This document shows positions 26,936 to 37,000 of a stretch of DNA of 64,000 bases, piece after piece. Within the stretch, counting starts at the first letter, position 1. Every line of letters begins with the position of its first letter. Made by a program: the position numbers and the translations under genes. Below the pieces are notes generated by a model. The model was not told the DNA's origin, searched no databases, and saw only the letters and a list, made by a program, of their open reading frames with translations. The stretch comes from Prevotella sp. (GTDB taxonomy: Bacteria > Bacteroidota > Bacteroidia > Bacteroidales > Bacteroidaceae): assembly GCA_017462915.1 (NCBI GenBank), contig JAFTQG010000013.1, forward strand, positions 62,001 to 126,000, given 5' to 3'.

Positions 26936-29900
26936 ATGAACAGAAGACTCATTATCGCCATCATGGCGCTCTTTTCGCTCACCGTTGCCGTGGCAAAGCC
27001 CAAGGCTGTGCGCCTCGTCACGGAAAATATGGAGAATCCTCTGGGACTGAGCACACATACACCGCGTTTCTCATGGCAACTGGCAGACGCTAAGAAAAAC
27101 ACCATGCAGACGGCTTACCGTATCATGGTGGCGTCAGACCCTGAGCTCCTCAAGGAGGGAAAGGCAGACCTGTGGGACAGCGGCATGGTGCAGAGCGATG
27201 CCTCTATATGGATAGACTATGCTGGTAAGGCTCTGAAAGACAACCAGAGATGTTTCTGGACCGTGCAGGTGAAGACCAACAACGGCATGACAGGATGGGC
27301 AGAACCGCAGGAGTTCGGCATCGGACTTACCGCCGACAGCCACTGGACAGGCCGTTGGGTGGGCATAGACCGCCTGCTGGAAGGTGAGTCTCTGGGCTAT
27401 AAGACCCGTGTAAATGCACGCTATCTCCGTGGCGAGATTGCGCTTGACCCGGGCAAGACCGTGAAGCGCGCCACGGCATACGTCGGCGTACTGGGTTATT
27501 ATCAGTTCTATGTCAACGGCGAGCGTCAGGGCGATGAAGTTCTTGCACCTGGCCAGACAGACACGCGCCGCTCCATCATATATAATACATTTGACATCAC
27601 CAAGAGTCTCGTCTCTTCTGCCACGACGGGCGGAAAGGCGTGCATGGGTGTCATCCTCGGCAACGGCAGGACTGTCCCTCCGCGCTATCACAAGCATTAC
27701 AAGATACCGTTCCTCGGATTCCCTACGTGCCGCATGACGATTATCGTCGAGTATACGGACGGTACACAGAAGAAGTTCGGCTCTTCGGAGAAGTGGAAGA
27801 TTACCGCAAACGGTCCTATCCGCTCCAACAATGAGTATGACGGTGAGGTCTATGATGCACGCAAGGACCTCGGCAAATGGAACTGTGTAGGCTATGACGA
27901 CTCGTCATGGCAGACGGCTGAGCGTGTCACTCTCCCTCTCGGCGAGCTCCACGGACAGACCGCTCCCAACATGACTGTCGCCCATCATATCAAGCCTGTC
28001 AGCATAAAGAAGACGGGCCGCGGCACATTCATCGTGGATTTCGGCCAGAATATGGCAGGATGGGTGCAGATGAACATGCGCGGAAATGCCGGCGATACAA
28101 TAAAGATAAAGTATGCGGAGCGTCTTGACGAGAAGGGCGACCTGTATATCAAGAATATCCGTGACGCAGAGACAGAGGACAGATATATATGTTCCGGTAA
28201 GGAGAACGGCGCGCCATGGCATTCCATCTTCTCATACCACGGCTTCCGTTTCGTGGAGGTGAAAGGCATGAAAGACCTTGCCGCTTCAGACCTTGAGGCA
28301 CAGACAGTGACCGACAAGCTGGAGTTCATCGGCAATTTCTCCACGAGCAACGATGTCTTGAACCGCGTGTACAGCAACGCCTGGTGGGGGATCTACTCCA
28401 ACTACAAGAGTTTCCCTATCGACTGCCCTCAGCGTAACGAGCGCCAGCCGTGGCTCGGCGACCATACAGTGGGCTGTCTCGGCGAGTCGTTCCTGTTCGG
28501 CAACGAGCGCCTTTACTCAAAGTGGATGCGAGACATCTACGAGACACAGCGTTATGACGGTGTCCTCTGCGACGTAGCTCCGGCATACTGGACATATTAC
28601 AACGATGACGTGACATGGCCTTCGGCATTGCCTTTCGGATGCGAGATGATTTACCGCCAGTTCGGCAACAAGCAGCCAATCATAGACTCCTATCCATATA
28701 TAAAGAAATGGATGAAGCATGTCTTTGATGATTATATGAAGGATTATATCATCACACGTGACAATTACGGAGACTGGTGTGTGCCGCCTGAGGATCTGAA
28801 ACTCATCCATTCGCAGGACCCTGCACGCAAGACCGATGGCAGACTGCTGTCTACAGCTTATATGATACGCAACCTGCGCCTGATGCAGGAGTATGCGGAG
28901 ATACAGGGACTCACTGCCGACAAGCAGGAATATGCTGACCTCGAGAAGAAGATGACGGAGGCTTTCAACAAGACTTTCCTCACCGAGAAGCACGGCACAT
29001 CCGTGCGTCCAGGGCATGTGCTCTATCCTGACAGCGTGTTCTACGGCAACAACACCTCCACGGCAAACCTTCTTCCGCTGGCTCTCGGTATCGTTCCCGA
29101 GAACTGCAAGGAGGAGGTAGTGAAGAATCTCGTCACTGATATCATCACGAAAAACAAGGGACACATATCCTGTGGAGTGATAGGCATCTCATGGCTCATG
29201 CGCGGTCTCTCCGACAACGGTTACGCCGATGTCGCCTATCTTCTTGCCACAAACCGCACATACCCTTCATGGGGATACATGGCGGAGAACGGAGCCACGA
29301 CAATCTGGGAACTGTGGAACGGTGACAAGGCAAATCCTGCGATGAATTCGGGCAACCATGTCATGCTCCTCGGTGACCTCCTGCCATGGTGCTACCAGCA
29401 TCTCGGCGGCCTGCGCAATGCCGATGGTTCTGTGGCATACAAGCACATGGTGCTCCGTCCGAACTTTGAGATACAGGAACTCGACAGTGTCGACATGTCA
29501 TATAACACTCCTTACGGCAAGGTTGTGTCAAAGTGGGAGAAAGACCTTGAGAAGGTCCGCTGGCAGGTGGAGATTCCTGCTAATACCACGGCAGACATCT
29601 GCCTCCCTGACGGTACGGTGAAGACAATCGGTTCAGGTGCGTATACCTTCGAGAGCAAGTTTGACCTCATGCGCAACAATACACGTCCTACACTCGACAA
29701 TCCTGTCACACAGAATGCCGAGATAGCCGATGCGGAGTTCGTTTACAAGCCGACAGACTTCCCGGAGTGCCACTCTGCCTCCATAGTAGAGCTTAAAAAC
29801 GGTGACCTTGTGGCAACATATTTCGGAGGAACAAAGGAGCGCAACCCTGATGTATGTATATGGACACAGCGCAAGGCAAAGGGCTCCGACACATGGAGCG

Positions 29901-31006
29901 AGCCTGTTCTCGCTGCCGACGGTGTCTTCCGCCTCGGCACAGCGGACGCTGAGATTGCCGGAATCAACGATCAGTCCACTCCTGCCAACAAGGGTTACAT
30001 AAAGCTGGCTGAGGCCTTGAAGCTGGTGCCGAACTATTTCTATTCGGCAAAGAAAGCCCCTGTTTCCACAAAATCTGCTGATGACGAGCAGGAAGAGGAG
30101 TGGGCAGGAAAGAAACCTAAGGCTGTCGCTGCCACACCTGCGGACAATGCTGCCGCAGAAGGTGCATTGAAGGACTTCCGCCGTAAGGCCTGCTGGAATC
30201 CTGTGCTCTTAGAGATGCCTTCAGGAGAGCTTTGGCTGTTCTTCAAGATAGGCCTTTCGGTCAGTGACTGGACAGGATGGATAGTGAAGAGCAAGGACGG
30301 CGGCAAGACCTGGGGTGAGCGCCAGCCTCTTGAGCGCGGCTTTATAGGTCCTGTGAAGAACAAGCCGGAGATTATCGCAGACCGTCTTGTATGCCCGTCA
30401 AGTACAGAAAATAAGGGTGGGTGGAAGTTCCATTTCGAGATAATGGACCTCAAGACAGGCAAGTGGAAGTATGTCGGACCGGTAGAGCGCGAGCTGTCTG
30501 TCCTCACGACAGATATGAATCCTGACGGCACGCTTATAACAAACGACACCGTGAAGGAGCACAAGCCTATGCCTATCTACTGCATCCAGCCATCCATACT
30601 CCGTCTGAAAGACGGTCGCCTGCAGGCTGTAGGCCGCACACGCAACGGCAAACTGGCATCTACATACAGTAGCGACAACGGCGATACATGGACAAAAGTG
30701 ACGTTGCTTGATGTACCACAGAACCAGTCTGGTACAGACGCCGTGACACTGAAGGACGGCCGCCACGTACTTATATATAACAACTTCTCCACGCTCCCGG
30801 GCACTCCTAAGGGCCCGCGCACGCCATGCTCGCTTGCCATCTCCGACGACGGCATACATTGGCAGCACTTCATCACGCTCGAAGATTCGCCGATAAGCCA
30901 GTATTCTTACCCAGCCATCATCGAGGGCAAGGACGGTTCGCTGCACTGCATATACACATGGAGACGCCAGCGCGTGGCATATAAACGCATCGTGCTGAAA
31001 CCTTAA
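26936..31006 (+). CDS. GH78 alpha-L-rhamnosidase fused to a C-terminal sialidase-like propeller
   Basis: 1356 residues, with a signal peptide (MNRRLIIAIMALFSLTVAVA). Residues ~25-910 hold the full GH78 order: N-terminal Ig-like and beta-jelly-roll domains, then the (alpha/alpha)6 barrel with the hallmark CPQRNERQPWLGDHT (Glu502 is the likely general acid), then the C-terminal beta domain ending near NTTADICLPDG. From ~925 a second catalytic-type module begins (FPECHSASIVELKNGDLVAT) with Asp boxes SKDGGKTW and SSDNGDTW, i.e. a BNR/sialidase fold. A charged, alanine-rich loop (about 1040-1075) interrupts it. The fusion suggests sequential removal of a rhamnose and the acidic sugar beneath it, such as Rha-Kdo of rhamnogalacturonan II side chain C (inference). 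Confidence 0.9.
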   Translation: MNRRLIIAIMALFSLTVAVAKPKAVRLVTENMENPLGLSTHTPRFSWQLADAKKNTMQTAYRIMVASDPELLKEGKADLWDSGMVQSDASIWIDYAGKALKDNQRCFWTVQVKTNNGMTGWAEPQEFGIGLTADSHWTGRWVGIDRLLEGESLGYKTRVNARYLRGEIALDPGKTVKRATAYVGVLGYYQFYVNGERQGDEVLAPGQTDTRRSIIYNTFDITKSLVSSATTGGKACMGVILGNGRTVPPRYHKHYKIPFLGFPTCRMTIIVEYTDGTQKKFGSSEKWKITANGPIRSNNEYDGEVYDARKDLGKWNCVGYDDSSWQTAERVTLPLGELHGQTAPNMTVAHHIKPVSIKKTGRGTFIVDFGQNMAGWVQMNMRGNAGDTIKIKYAERLDEKGDLYIKNIRDAETEDRYICSGKENGAPWHSIFSYHGFRFVEVKGMKDLAASDLEAQTVTDKLEFIGNFSTSNDVLNRVYSNAWWGIYSNYKSFPIDCPQRNERQPWLGDHTVGCLGESFLFGNERLYSKWMRDIYETQRYDGVLCDVAPAYWTYYNDDVTWPSALPFGCEMIYRQFGNKQPIIDSYPYIKKWMKHVFDDYMKDYIITRDNYGDWCVPPEDLKLIHSQDPARKTDGRLLSTAYMIRNLRLMQEYAEIQGLTADKQEYADLEKKMTEAFNKTFLTEKHGTSVRPGHVLYPDSVFYGNNTSTANLLPLALGIVPENCKEEVVKNLVTDIITKNKGHISCGVIGISWLMRGLSDNGYADVAYLLATNRTYPSWGYMAENGATTIWELWNGDKANPAMNSGNHVMLLGDLLPWCYQHLGGLRNADGSVAYKHMVLRPNFEIQELDSVDMSYNTPYGKVVSKWEKDLEKVRWQVEIPANTTADICLPDGTVKTIGSGAYTFESKFDLMRNNTRPTLDNPVTQNAEIADAEFVYKPTDFPECHSASIVELKNGDLVATYFGGTKERNPDVCIWTQRKAKGSDTWSEPVLAADGVFRLGTADAEIAGINDQSTPANKGYIKLAEALKLVPNYFYSAKKAPVSTKSADDEQEEEWAGKKPKAVAATPADNAAAEGALKDFRRKACWNPVLLEMPSGELWLFFKIGLSVSDWTGWIVKSKDGGKTWGERQPLERGFIGPVKNKPEIIADRLVCPSSTENKGGWKFHFEIMDLKTGKWKYVGPVERELSVLTTDMNPDGTLITNDTVKEHKPMPIYCIQPSILRLKDGRLQAVGRTRNGKLASTYSSDNGDTWTKVTLLDVPQNQSGTDAVTLKDGRHVLIYNNFSTLPGTPKGPRTPCSLAISDDGIHWQHFITLEDSPISQYSYPAIIEGKDGSLHCIYTWRRQRVAYKRIVLKP

Positions 31007-31020
31007 ACCAGTAATAATAC

Positions 31021-31069
31021 TTCCGTAACGCTCCGAGGCCTGACAATGTCATGGCCTTGGAGCGCGGAA
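31021..31069. other. Intergenic hairpin inside the operon
   Basis: TTCCG..CGCTCCGAGGCC pairs with GGCCTTGGAGCG..CGGAA across a 12-nt loop. There is no T run, so it is more likely an mRNA stability or processing element than a terminator. Confidence 0.6.
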
Positions 31070-31111
31070 TGAGAAACCGGAAAAATAACAAGTATTTTTG
31101 AGAAACACTAT

Positions 31112-33952
31112 ATGAGAAAACTTATCGCAACCATTTCCCTGCTCACATTCTCCCTTTTTGTCATGGCAGAGAGTGTGAACATCGTGACACCGAAAGGTGC
31201 AGGCAATAGAGTATGTTACGCTGCGGAGTATCTTCAGAAGAAGCTCCAGCAGCAAGGATTCACCGTCACCGTCACTGCCGACGGCAAAGAAGACAAGCAT
31301 GCGACACACCGTGTCACGCTTGATGTCATCACCGATGTCAACGCCGAGCTTGCCGCCCGCAAGAAACAGATGCAGAAAGACCGCCGTAAAGGCTATTCTG
31401 TAGAGACGGTAGACTCGTTTATCACCAAGAAGGAAGGCTTCACGATTACTTCCGTGACACTCGGCAGCAAGCAGCGCGGTCTGAAAGCACGCATCAGTGT
31501 TGTCGGCAACGACGGCACAGGATGTATCTATGGCTGTGGCGAACTGGCAGAGCAGATCAAGAAGCACGGCATAACAGACCTTCCGGGAATGATAAAAGAC
31601 GCTCCAGAGATGGTGCTCCGCGGCGGATGTATCGGTGTCCAGAAGCCGTATCTCCTGCCGGGACGTATGGTCTACGAGTACCCTTACACCCCGGAACTCT
31701 TCCCGTGGTTCTACGACAAGCAACACTGGATAGACTATCTTGACATGCTTGTCGAGAACAGGATGAACTCCGTGTACCTCTGGAACGGACACCCTTTCGC
31801 CTCGCTGGTCAAGCTGAAGGACTATCCTTTTGCCGTAGAGGTCGATGATGCGACATTCGAGAAGAACAAGGAGGTGTTCGCTTTCCTCACAAACGAGGCA
31901 GACAAGCGCGGCATCTTCGTGATACAGATGTTCTACAATATCCTTGTCTCAAAGCCTTTTGCAGAGCATTACGGCATCAAGACACAGGACCGTCACCGCC
32001 CGATTACTCCGCTTATCCAGGACTATACCCACAAGTCCATCCAGGCATTCATAGAGAATTATCCTAATGTAGGTCTTCTTGTATGCCTCGGCGAGGCGAT
32101 GGATACGTATGAGGACGACGTGGAATGGATGACAAAGACCATCATCCCTGCCGTGAAGGACGGTCTGAAGACCCTCGGCAGGACAGACGAGCCGCCGATC
32201 CTCCTGCGTGCCCATGACACAGACTGCAAGATGGTGATGGAGGCATCCCTGCCTTTGTACAAGAACCTCTATACCATGAACAAGTACAACGGCGAGTCGC
32301 TCACCACATATACCCCACAAGGCCCTTGGGGAGAGACCCACCGCTCGCTTGCCGCCCTTGGTTCTACACATATCTCAAACGTGCATATCCTTGCCAATCT
32401 GGAACCATTCCGCTGGTCTTCCCCTGACTTCATACAGAAGACAGTGAACGCGATGCACAATGCACACCACGCCAATGCCCTGCATCTGTATCCGCAGGCA
32501 TCCTACTGGGACTGGCCGTACTCTGCCGACAAGCTCGCCGACGGCTCGCGCGAGAAGCAGCTTGACCGTGACTGGATGTGGTACTCCGCATGGGGACGCT
32601 ACGCCTGGAACTGCCATCGCGACCGCAATGCAGAGACCGTCTTCTGGGACGATACGCTTGCACAGACCTACGGCACGACAGCCGAGAATGCCGCACGTAT
32701 ACGTGAAGCCCTTGAAGAGAGCGGCGAGATAGCCCCTAAGCTCCTCCGCCGTTTCGGCATTACAGAGGGCAACCGTCAGACTCTCCTGCTCGGAATGTTC
32801 TGCTCTCAGCTTGTCAACCCTTACAAGTACACTGTCTATCCTGGATTCTACGAGAGCTGCGGCCCTGACGGCGAGAAACTCATAGAGTATGTTGCCAAGG
32901 AGCATAACGCACCGTTGCCGGTGAACACTAACTTCCCCAACAATGTCAATCCTAAGCTCAATGTCAAGGAACATGTAGGAGAGCTTCCTCTCGACATCGT
33001 CCGTCAGTGCATGGAGCACGGCGACAAGGCTGTCAAGGCGATAGAGGCGGCACGTAAAGACATAGGCAAGAACAATGCTGAGTTTGACCGTCTCGACAAG
33101 GACATCCACTGCTACCGTGAGTTCGCGTATGCTTTCGGACTTAAAGTCCGCGCCTGCGAGCATGTCCTCAACTATAAGTACACCGACGATATCTCCGAGC
33201 TCGACAAGGCTGTGCCGCTTCTTGAGGAAAGCCTCGACCATTACCGCCGTCTCGTTTCCATAACAAACGACACATACCTCTATGCCAACAGTATGCAGAC
33301 ATCCATGCGTCGCGTGCCTATCGCAGGAGACAACGGCAAGATGAAGCACTGGAGCGAGCTGCTTCCTAAATACGAGGAGGAGCTTGCAAACCTGAAGAAG
33401 AACATCGCACAGCTCAAGTCTCCTTCCACAGAGGGTAAGAAAAACGACATCAAGCCTCTGCGTCCTGCAAAGGTTGTCCTGACGGATAACGCCCGCACCG
33501 TAAGGCTTGAGAAAGGCGCGAAGCTGTTCAACGACCTCGACTCCGTGGTCACAGACTACGGCAAGGAGCTTGAAGGTATGCAGGCATACGTGTTCTCCTC
33601 AAAGGCACAGCGCAACGAAGGCACCGTCGTGGAGTTCTCCTGCGACAAGCCTGTGACGCTCCTTGTAGGATATTTCCGTGACGACCAGCGCAAGTATGCC
33701 CGTGCACCGAAACTGGAGATAGACGCCACAGCCAGCGAATACGGTCAGCAGGACCCTTGCTATACATCGGCACTGCGCATCAACGGTATGCCGCAGGTCA
33801 ATGTCCATCCTTACAATTTCGCTGCCGGCAAGCACCGCCTGCAGTTGCCGAAGGGATTCCTTGTCGTTCTCGGCTACACATCCGACAAAATCAATCCTCG
33901 CGATGCAGGCCTCTCAGGTGCCGACAGCTCGATAGACTGGCTGTTCTATTGA
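31112..33952 (+). CDS. Probable GH138-type alpha-galacturonidase (large TIM-barrel uronidase)
   Basis: 946 residues, with a signal peptide (MRKLIATISLLTFSLFVMA). An N-terminal alpha/beta domain of the kind found before GH20/GH67-type barrels (RVCYAAEYLQKKLQQQGFTV, ~30-150) precedes a TIM barrel (MLRGGCIGVQ-like start, LVENRMNSVYLWNGHPFASL, NVGLLVCLGEAMDTYEDDVE, PILLRAHDTDCKMV). The helical and beta-sandwich C-terminal parts include ALRINGMPQVNVHPYNFAAG. I assign GH138 mainly from context: in Bacteroides rhamnogalacturonan II loci the GH138 gene sits directly next to a GH137-GH2 gene, exactly as here. GH138 removes alpha-galacturonic acid from side chain A. A GH115/GH67-like uronidase is the alternative. 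Confidence 0.6.
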   Translation: MRKLIATISLLTFSLFVMAESVNIVTPKGAGNRVCYAAEYLQKKLQQQGFTVTVTADGKEDKHATHRVTLDVITDVNAELAARKKQMQKDRRKGYSVETVDSFITKKEGFTITSVTLGSKQRGLKARISVVGNDGTGCIYGCGELAEQIKKHGITDLPGMIKDAPEMVLRGGCIGVQKPYLLPGRMVYEYPYTPELFPWFYDKQHWIDYLDMLVENRMNSVYLWNGHPFASLVKLKDYPFAVEVDDATFEKNKEVFAFLTNEADKRGIFVIQMFYNILVSKPFAEHYGIKTQDRHRPITPLIQDYTHKSIQAFIENYPNVGLLVCLGEAMDTYEDDVEWMTKTIIPAVKDGLKTLGRTDEPPILLRAHDTDCKMVMEASLPLYKNLYTMNKYNGESLTTYTPQGPWGETHRSLAALGSTHISNVHILANLEPFRWSSPDFIQKTVNAMHNAHHANALHLYPQASYWDWPYSADKLADGSREKQLDRDWMWYSAWGRYAWNCHRDRNAETVFWDDTLAQTYGTTAENAARIREALEESGEIAPKLLRRFGITEGNRQTLLLGMFCSQLVNPYKYTVYPGFYESCGPDGEKLIEYVAKEHNAPLPVNTNFPNNVNPKLNVKEHVGELPLDIVRQCMEHGDKAVKAIEAARKDIGKNNAEFDRLDKDIHCYREFAYAFGLKVRACEHVLNYKYTDDISELDKAVPLLEESLDHYRRLVSITNDTYLYANSMQTSMRRVPIAGDNGKMKHWSELLPKYEEELANLKKNIAQLKSPSTEGKKNDIKPLRPAKVVLTDNARTVRLEKGAKLFNDLDSVVTDYGKELEGMQAYVFSSKAQRNEGTVVEFSCDKPVTLLVGYFRDDQRKYARAPKLEIDATASEYGQQDPCYTSALRINGMPQVNVHPYNFAAGKHRLQLPKGFLVVLGYTSDKINPRDAGLSGADSSIDWLFY

Positions 33953-33962
33953 TAATGTATTG

Positions 33963-34000
33963 CCGCAGTGGAGCGGGCGGAAAGCCTTGCTCCACTGCGG
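33963..34000. other. Intergenic hairpin inside the operon
   Basis: CCGCAGTGGAGC (33963-33974) pairs perfectly with GCTCCACTGCGG (33989-34000), just after the stop codon of the GH138-like gene. No T run follows; it resembles the hairpin at 31021 in position and may protect or separate transcripts. Confidence 0.65.
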
Positions 34001-34065
34001 ACATTATAACGCCTGTGACACTGATGCAGGCATGAAAAGGATTTATACTATACATATATAATATA

Positions 34066-37000
34066 ATGAAACACATACTTCTGGCTGTCCTGTCATTCCT
34101 TTCGCTTTCATCCTCGGCACAGCAGGTGTCCAAGGAGGTCATGACAGGCATTTACAATGAGGTGAAATCGCCGTACAAATACGGCATGGTCGTTGCCCCT
34201 GCAGACAACGGCCACAAGATAGACTGCCCTACAGTCTACCGCGAGGGTGACAAGTGGTACATGACATACGTCATATACAACGGTTCCGACGGACTTGATG
34301 GCCGTGGCTACACGACATGGCTGAGCGAGAGCGACGACCTCCTCCATTGGCGTACCGTAGGCTGTATCCTCGACTACAAGGACAGCGGATGGGACATGAA
34401 CCAGCGCGGAGGATTCCCTTCCCTCATCGACTGGGACTGGGGCGGCGACTACCGCATAGGGACATACAAGGGAAAGCACTGGATGACGTATATCGGCGGC
34501 GAAGGCACCGGTTACGAGGGAGTCCGCGCACCGCTCTTCATCGGACAGGCATGGACAGACGTTTCCATGCGCGACGGCATAGACACCTCCGTCACCACGG
34601 CACACGAATGGCAGTCGCTCGACAAGCCGCTCCTGCATATCAACGACAAAGGAGCACAGTGGTGGGAGAAACTCATACAGTATAAGTCCACCGTCTATGA
34701 AGACAAGCGCAAGACATTCGGGAAACGCTTCGTGATGTTCTACAACGCAGGAGGCGTCAACCCTGCCAACAATCTCAAGGCAGAGCGCATCGGCATTGCG
34801 CTCTCCAACGACATGAAGAAATGGGAACGCTATAAGGGCAACCCCGTCTTCACCCACGAAGCCCCGGGAATCATCACAGGAGACGCCCAGATAGTCGACT
34901 TCACCAAGTGGGAGCGCGACAACGCAACCTCCGCTTCCGCCTCTTCAGGCGTGAAAGAACAGCCGCTCTATGTCATGTTCTACTTCTCCGCATTCAGTCC
35001 GCAGAGGAAATACAACGCCTTCAACACCTTTGCCGTGTCACGCGACCTCGTCCACTGGCAGGACTGGGACGGCGACGACCTCGTATGGCCTACGAAGCAG
35101 TATGACGAGATGTTCGCCCACAAGAGCTATGTCCTGAAGCACAATGGCGTGGTCTATCATTTCTACTGCGCCGTGAACAACGACGGACAGCGTGGCATAG
35201 CCCTTGCTACATCACGCCCTATGGGCAAGTCTGATGTCGCTTTCCCTGCTCCGCAGCGTAAGGCAAAGCGCACCGTGACATCGCTCTCCGAAGGATGGAA
35301 GTCTACGCTGACAGCCTCCAACGATGCCGCCGCGACAGGCAAGGTATGGCAGGGCAATGTCCCGCACAACTGGGATGACTACTACGGATACAGCCAGAAG
35401 AAGCACGGAAACCTGCACGGCTCGGCACTTTACGAGAAGACATTCCGTGCCAGCCGTGTGCAGGGCAAGCGCTATTTCCTCTATTTCGAGGGCCTCGGCT
35501 CCTATGCCACAGTGACTGTCAACGGCAAGCAGTTCGGACGCAGGCCGGTAGGCAGGCTGACATACACCATAGACATCACCGACTGCATCAATGACGGCGA
35601 CAACCGTCTGACAGTGCTCTGCGACCATCCCGAACTCATCACCGACATGCCTTGGGTATGCGGAGGATGCTCTTCAGAATGGGGCTTCTCCGAAGGCACC
35701 CAGCCTTTCGGCATATATCGTCCTGTAAGCCTTGTCGAGACAGACGAGATACGCATCGAACCTTTCGGTGTCCATGTATGGAACAGCGAGACCTGCGACA
35801 CCGTCTTCATAGAGACAGAGGTGAAAAACTACGGCGATGCCGTGGCGGAGTTTGAGGTTGTCAACAACTTCAACATGGCTTCCGGCAAGCGCGTCTTCCG
35901 CTGCACTGACAAGGTGAAGCTCAATCCGGGCGAGACAACGACAGTGCGCCAGCAGGCAAAGGTGGAGACCCCTGCGCTATGGTCACAGGAAGACCCTTAT
36001 CTCTATAAGGTAGTCTCCATGGTGAAGCGCGACGGCAAGACCACAGACCAGGTGGAGACGCCTTACGGCATACGCACATTCTCATGGCCTGTGACGCGCA
36101 AGGACGGCGACAACCGCTTCTATCTCAACGGCAAACCGGTGTTCATCAACGGCACATGCGACTATGACCATCTCTTCGGCAGCAGCCACGCATTCAGCCA
36201 GGAGCAGATAGAGTCGCGCATGAAGCTCATCCGTCAGGCTGGATTCAATGCCTACCGCGAGGCTCATCAGCCACACAGTCTCCTCTATCAGCAGATAGCC
36301 GACAAGGAGGGTATGCTCTTCTGGAGCCAGTTCTCTGCACATATATGGTACGACACGCCGCAGTTCCGCGAGAATTTCAAGCAGCTTCTGCGCCAGTATA
36401 TCAAGGAACGCCGCAACTCTCCGTCAGTCGTCATGTGGGGACTGCAGAACGAATCGACCCTTCCGAAGGACTTTTCCGAGGAGTGCACGGCGATAATCCG
36501 CGAGCTTGACCCTGTACGCCGCCCTGTGACAACATGCAACGGCGGCGAGGGAACAGACTGGAATGTCATACAGAACTGGAGCGGGACATACGGCGGAACG
36601 GCTCTCAACTACGACAAGGAGCTGAAACAGCCTAACCAGCTCCTTAACGGCGAGTACGGCGCATGGCGCACGATAGGCCTTCACAGCGAGGCTCCTGCCG
36701 ACTCCCTCCGCAAGGAGAAGTCTTATAGCGAGGAGCGCGCCACCGACCTCCTCGAGACCAAGGTGCGTCTCGCAGAGGAGGCTCGCGACAGTGTCTGCGG
36801 ACACTATCAGTGGATATTCGCCACACATGACAATCCGGGACGTGTACAGCCGGACGGCGCATACCGCATGGCAGACAAGATAGGCCCTGTAAACTACAAG
36901 GGACTCCTTACCTCCTGGGAGCAGCCTGCCGACATGTACTATATGTACCGCTCCAACTATGTCTCTCCTGACATCGACCCTATGGTCTATATCAATAGCC

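Noticed and set aside
31112-33952. GH20 hexosaminidase
   Set aside because: The N-terminal domain is similar in kind, but the barrel lacks the DE catalytic pair in the usual H-x-G-G-D-E context, and the neighbours indicate pectin uronic acids.
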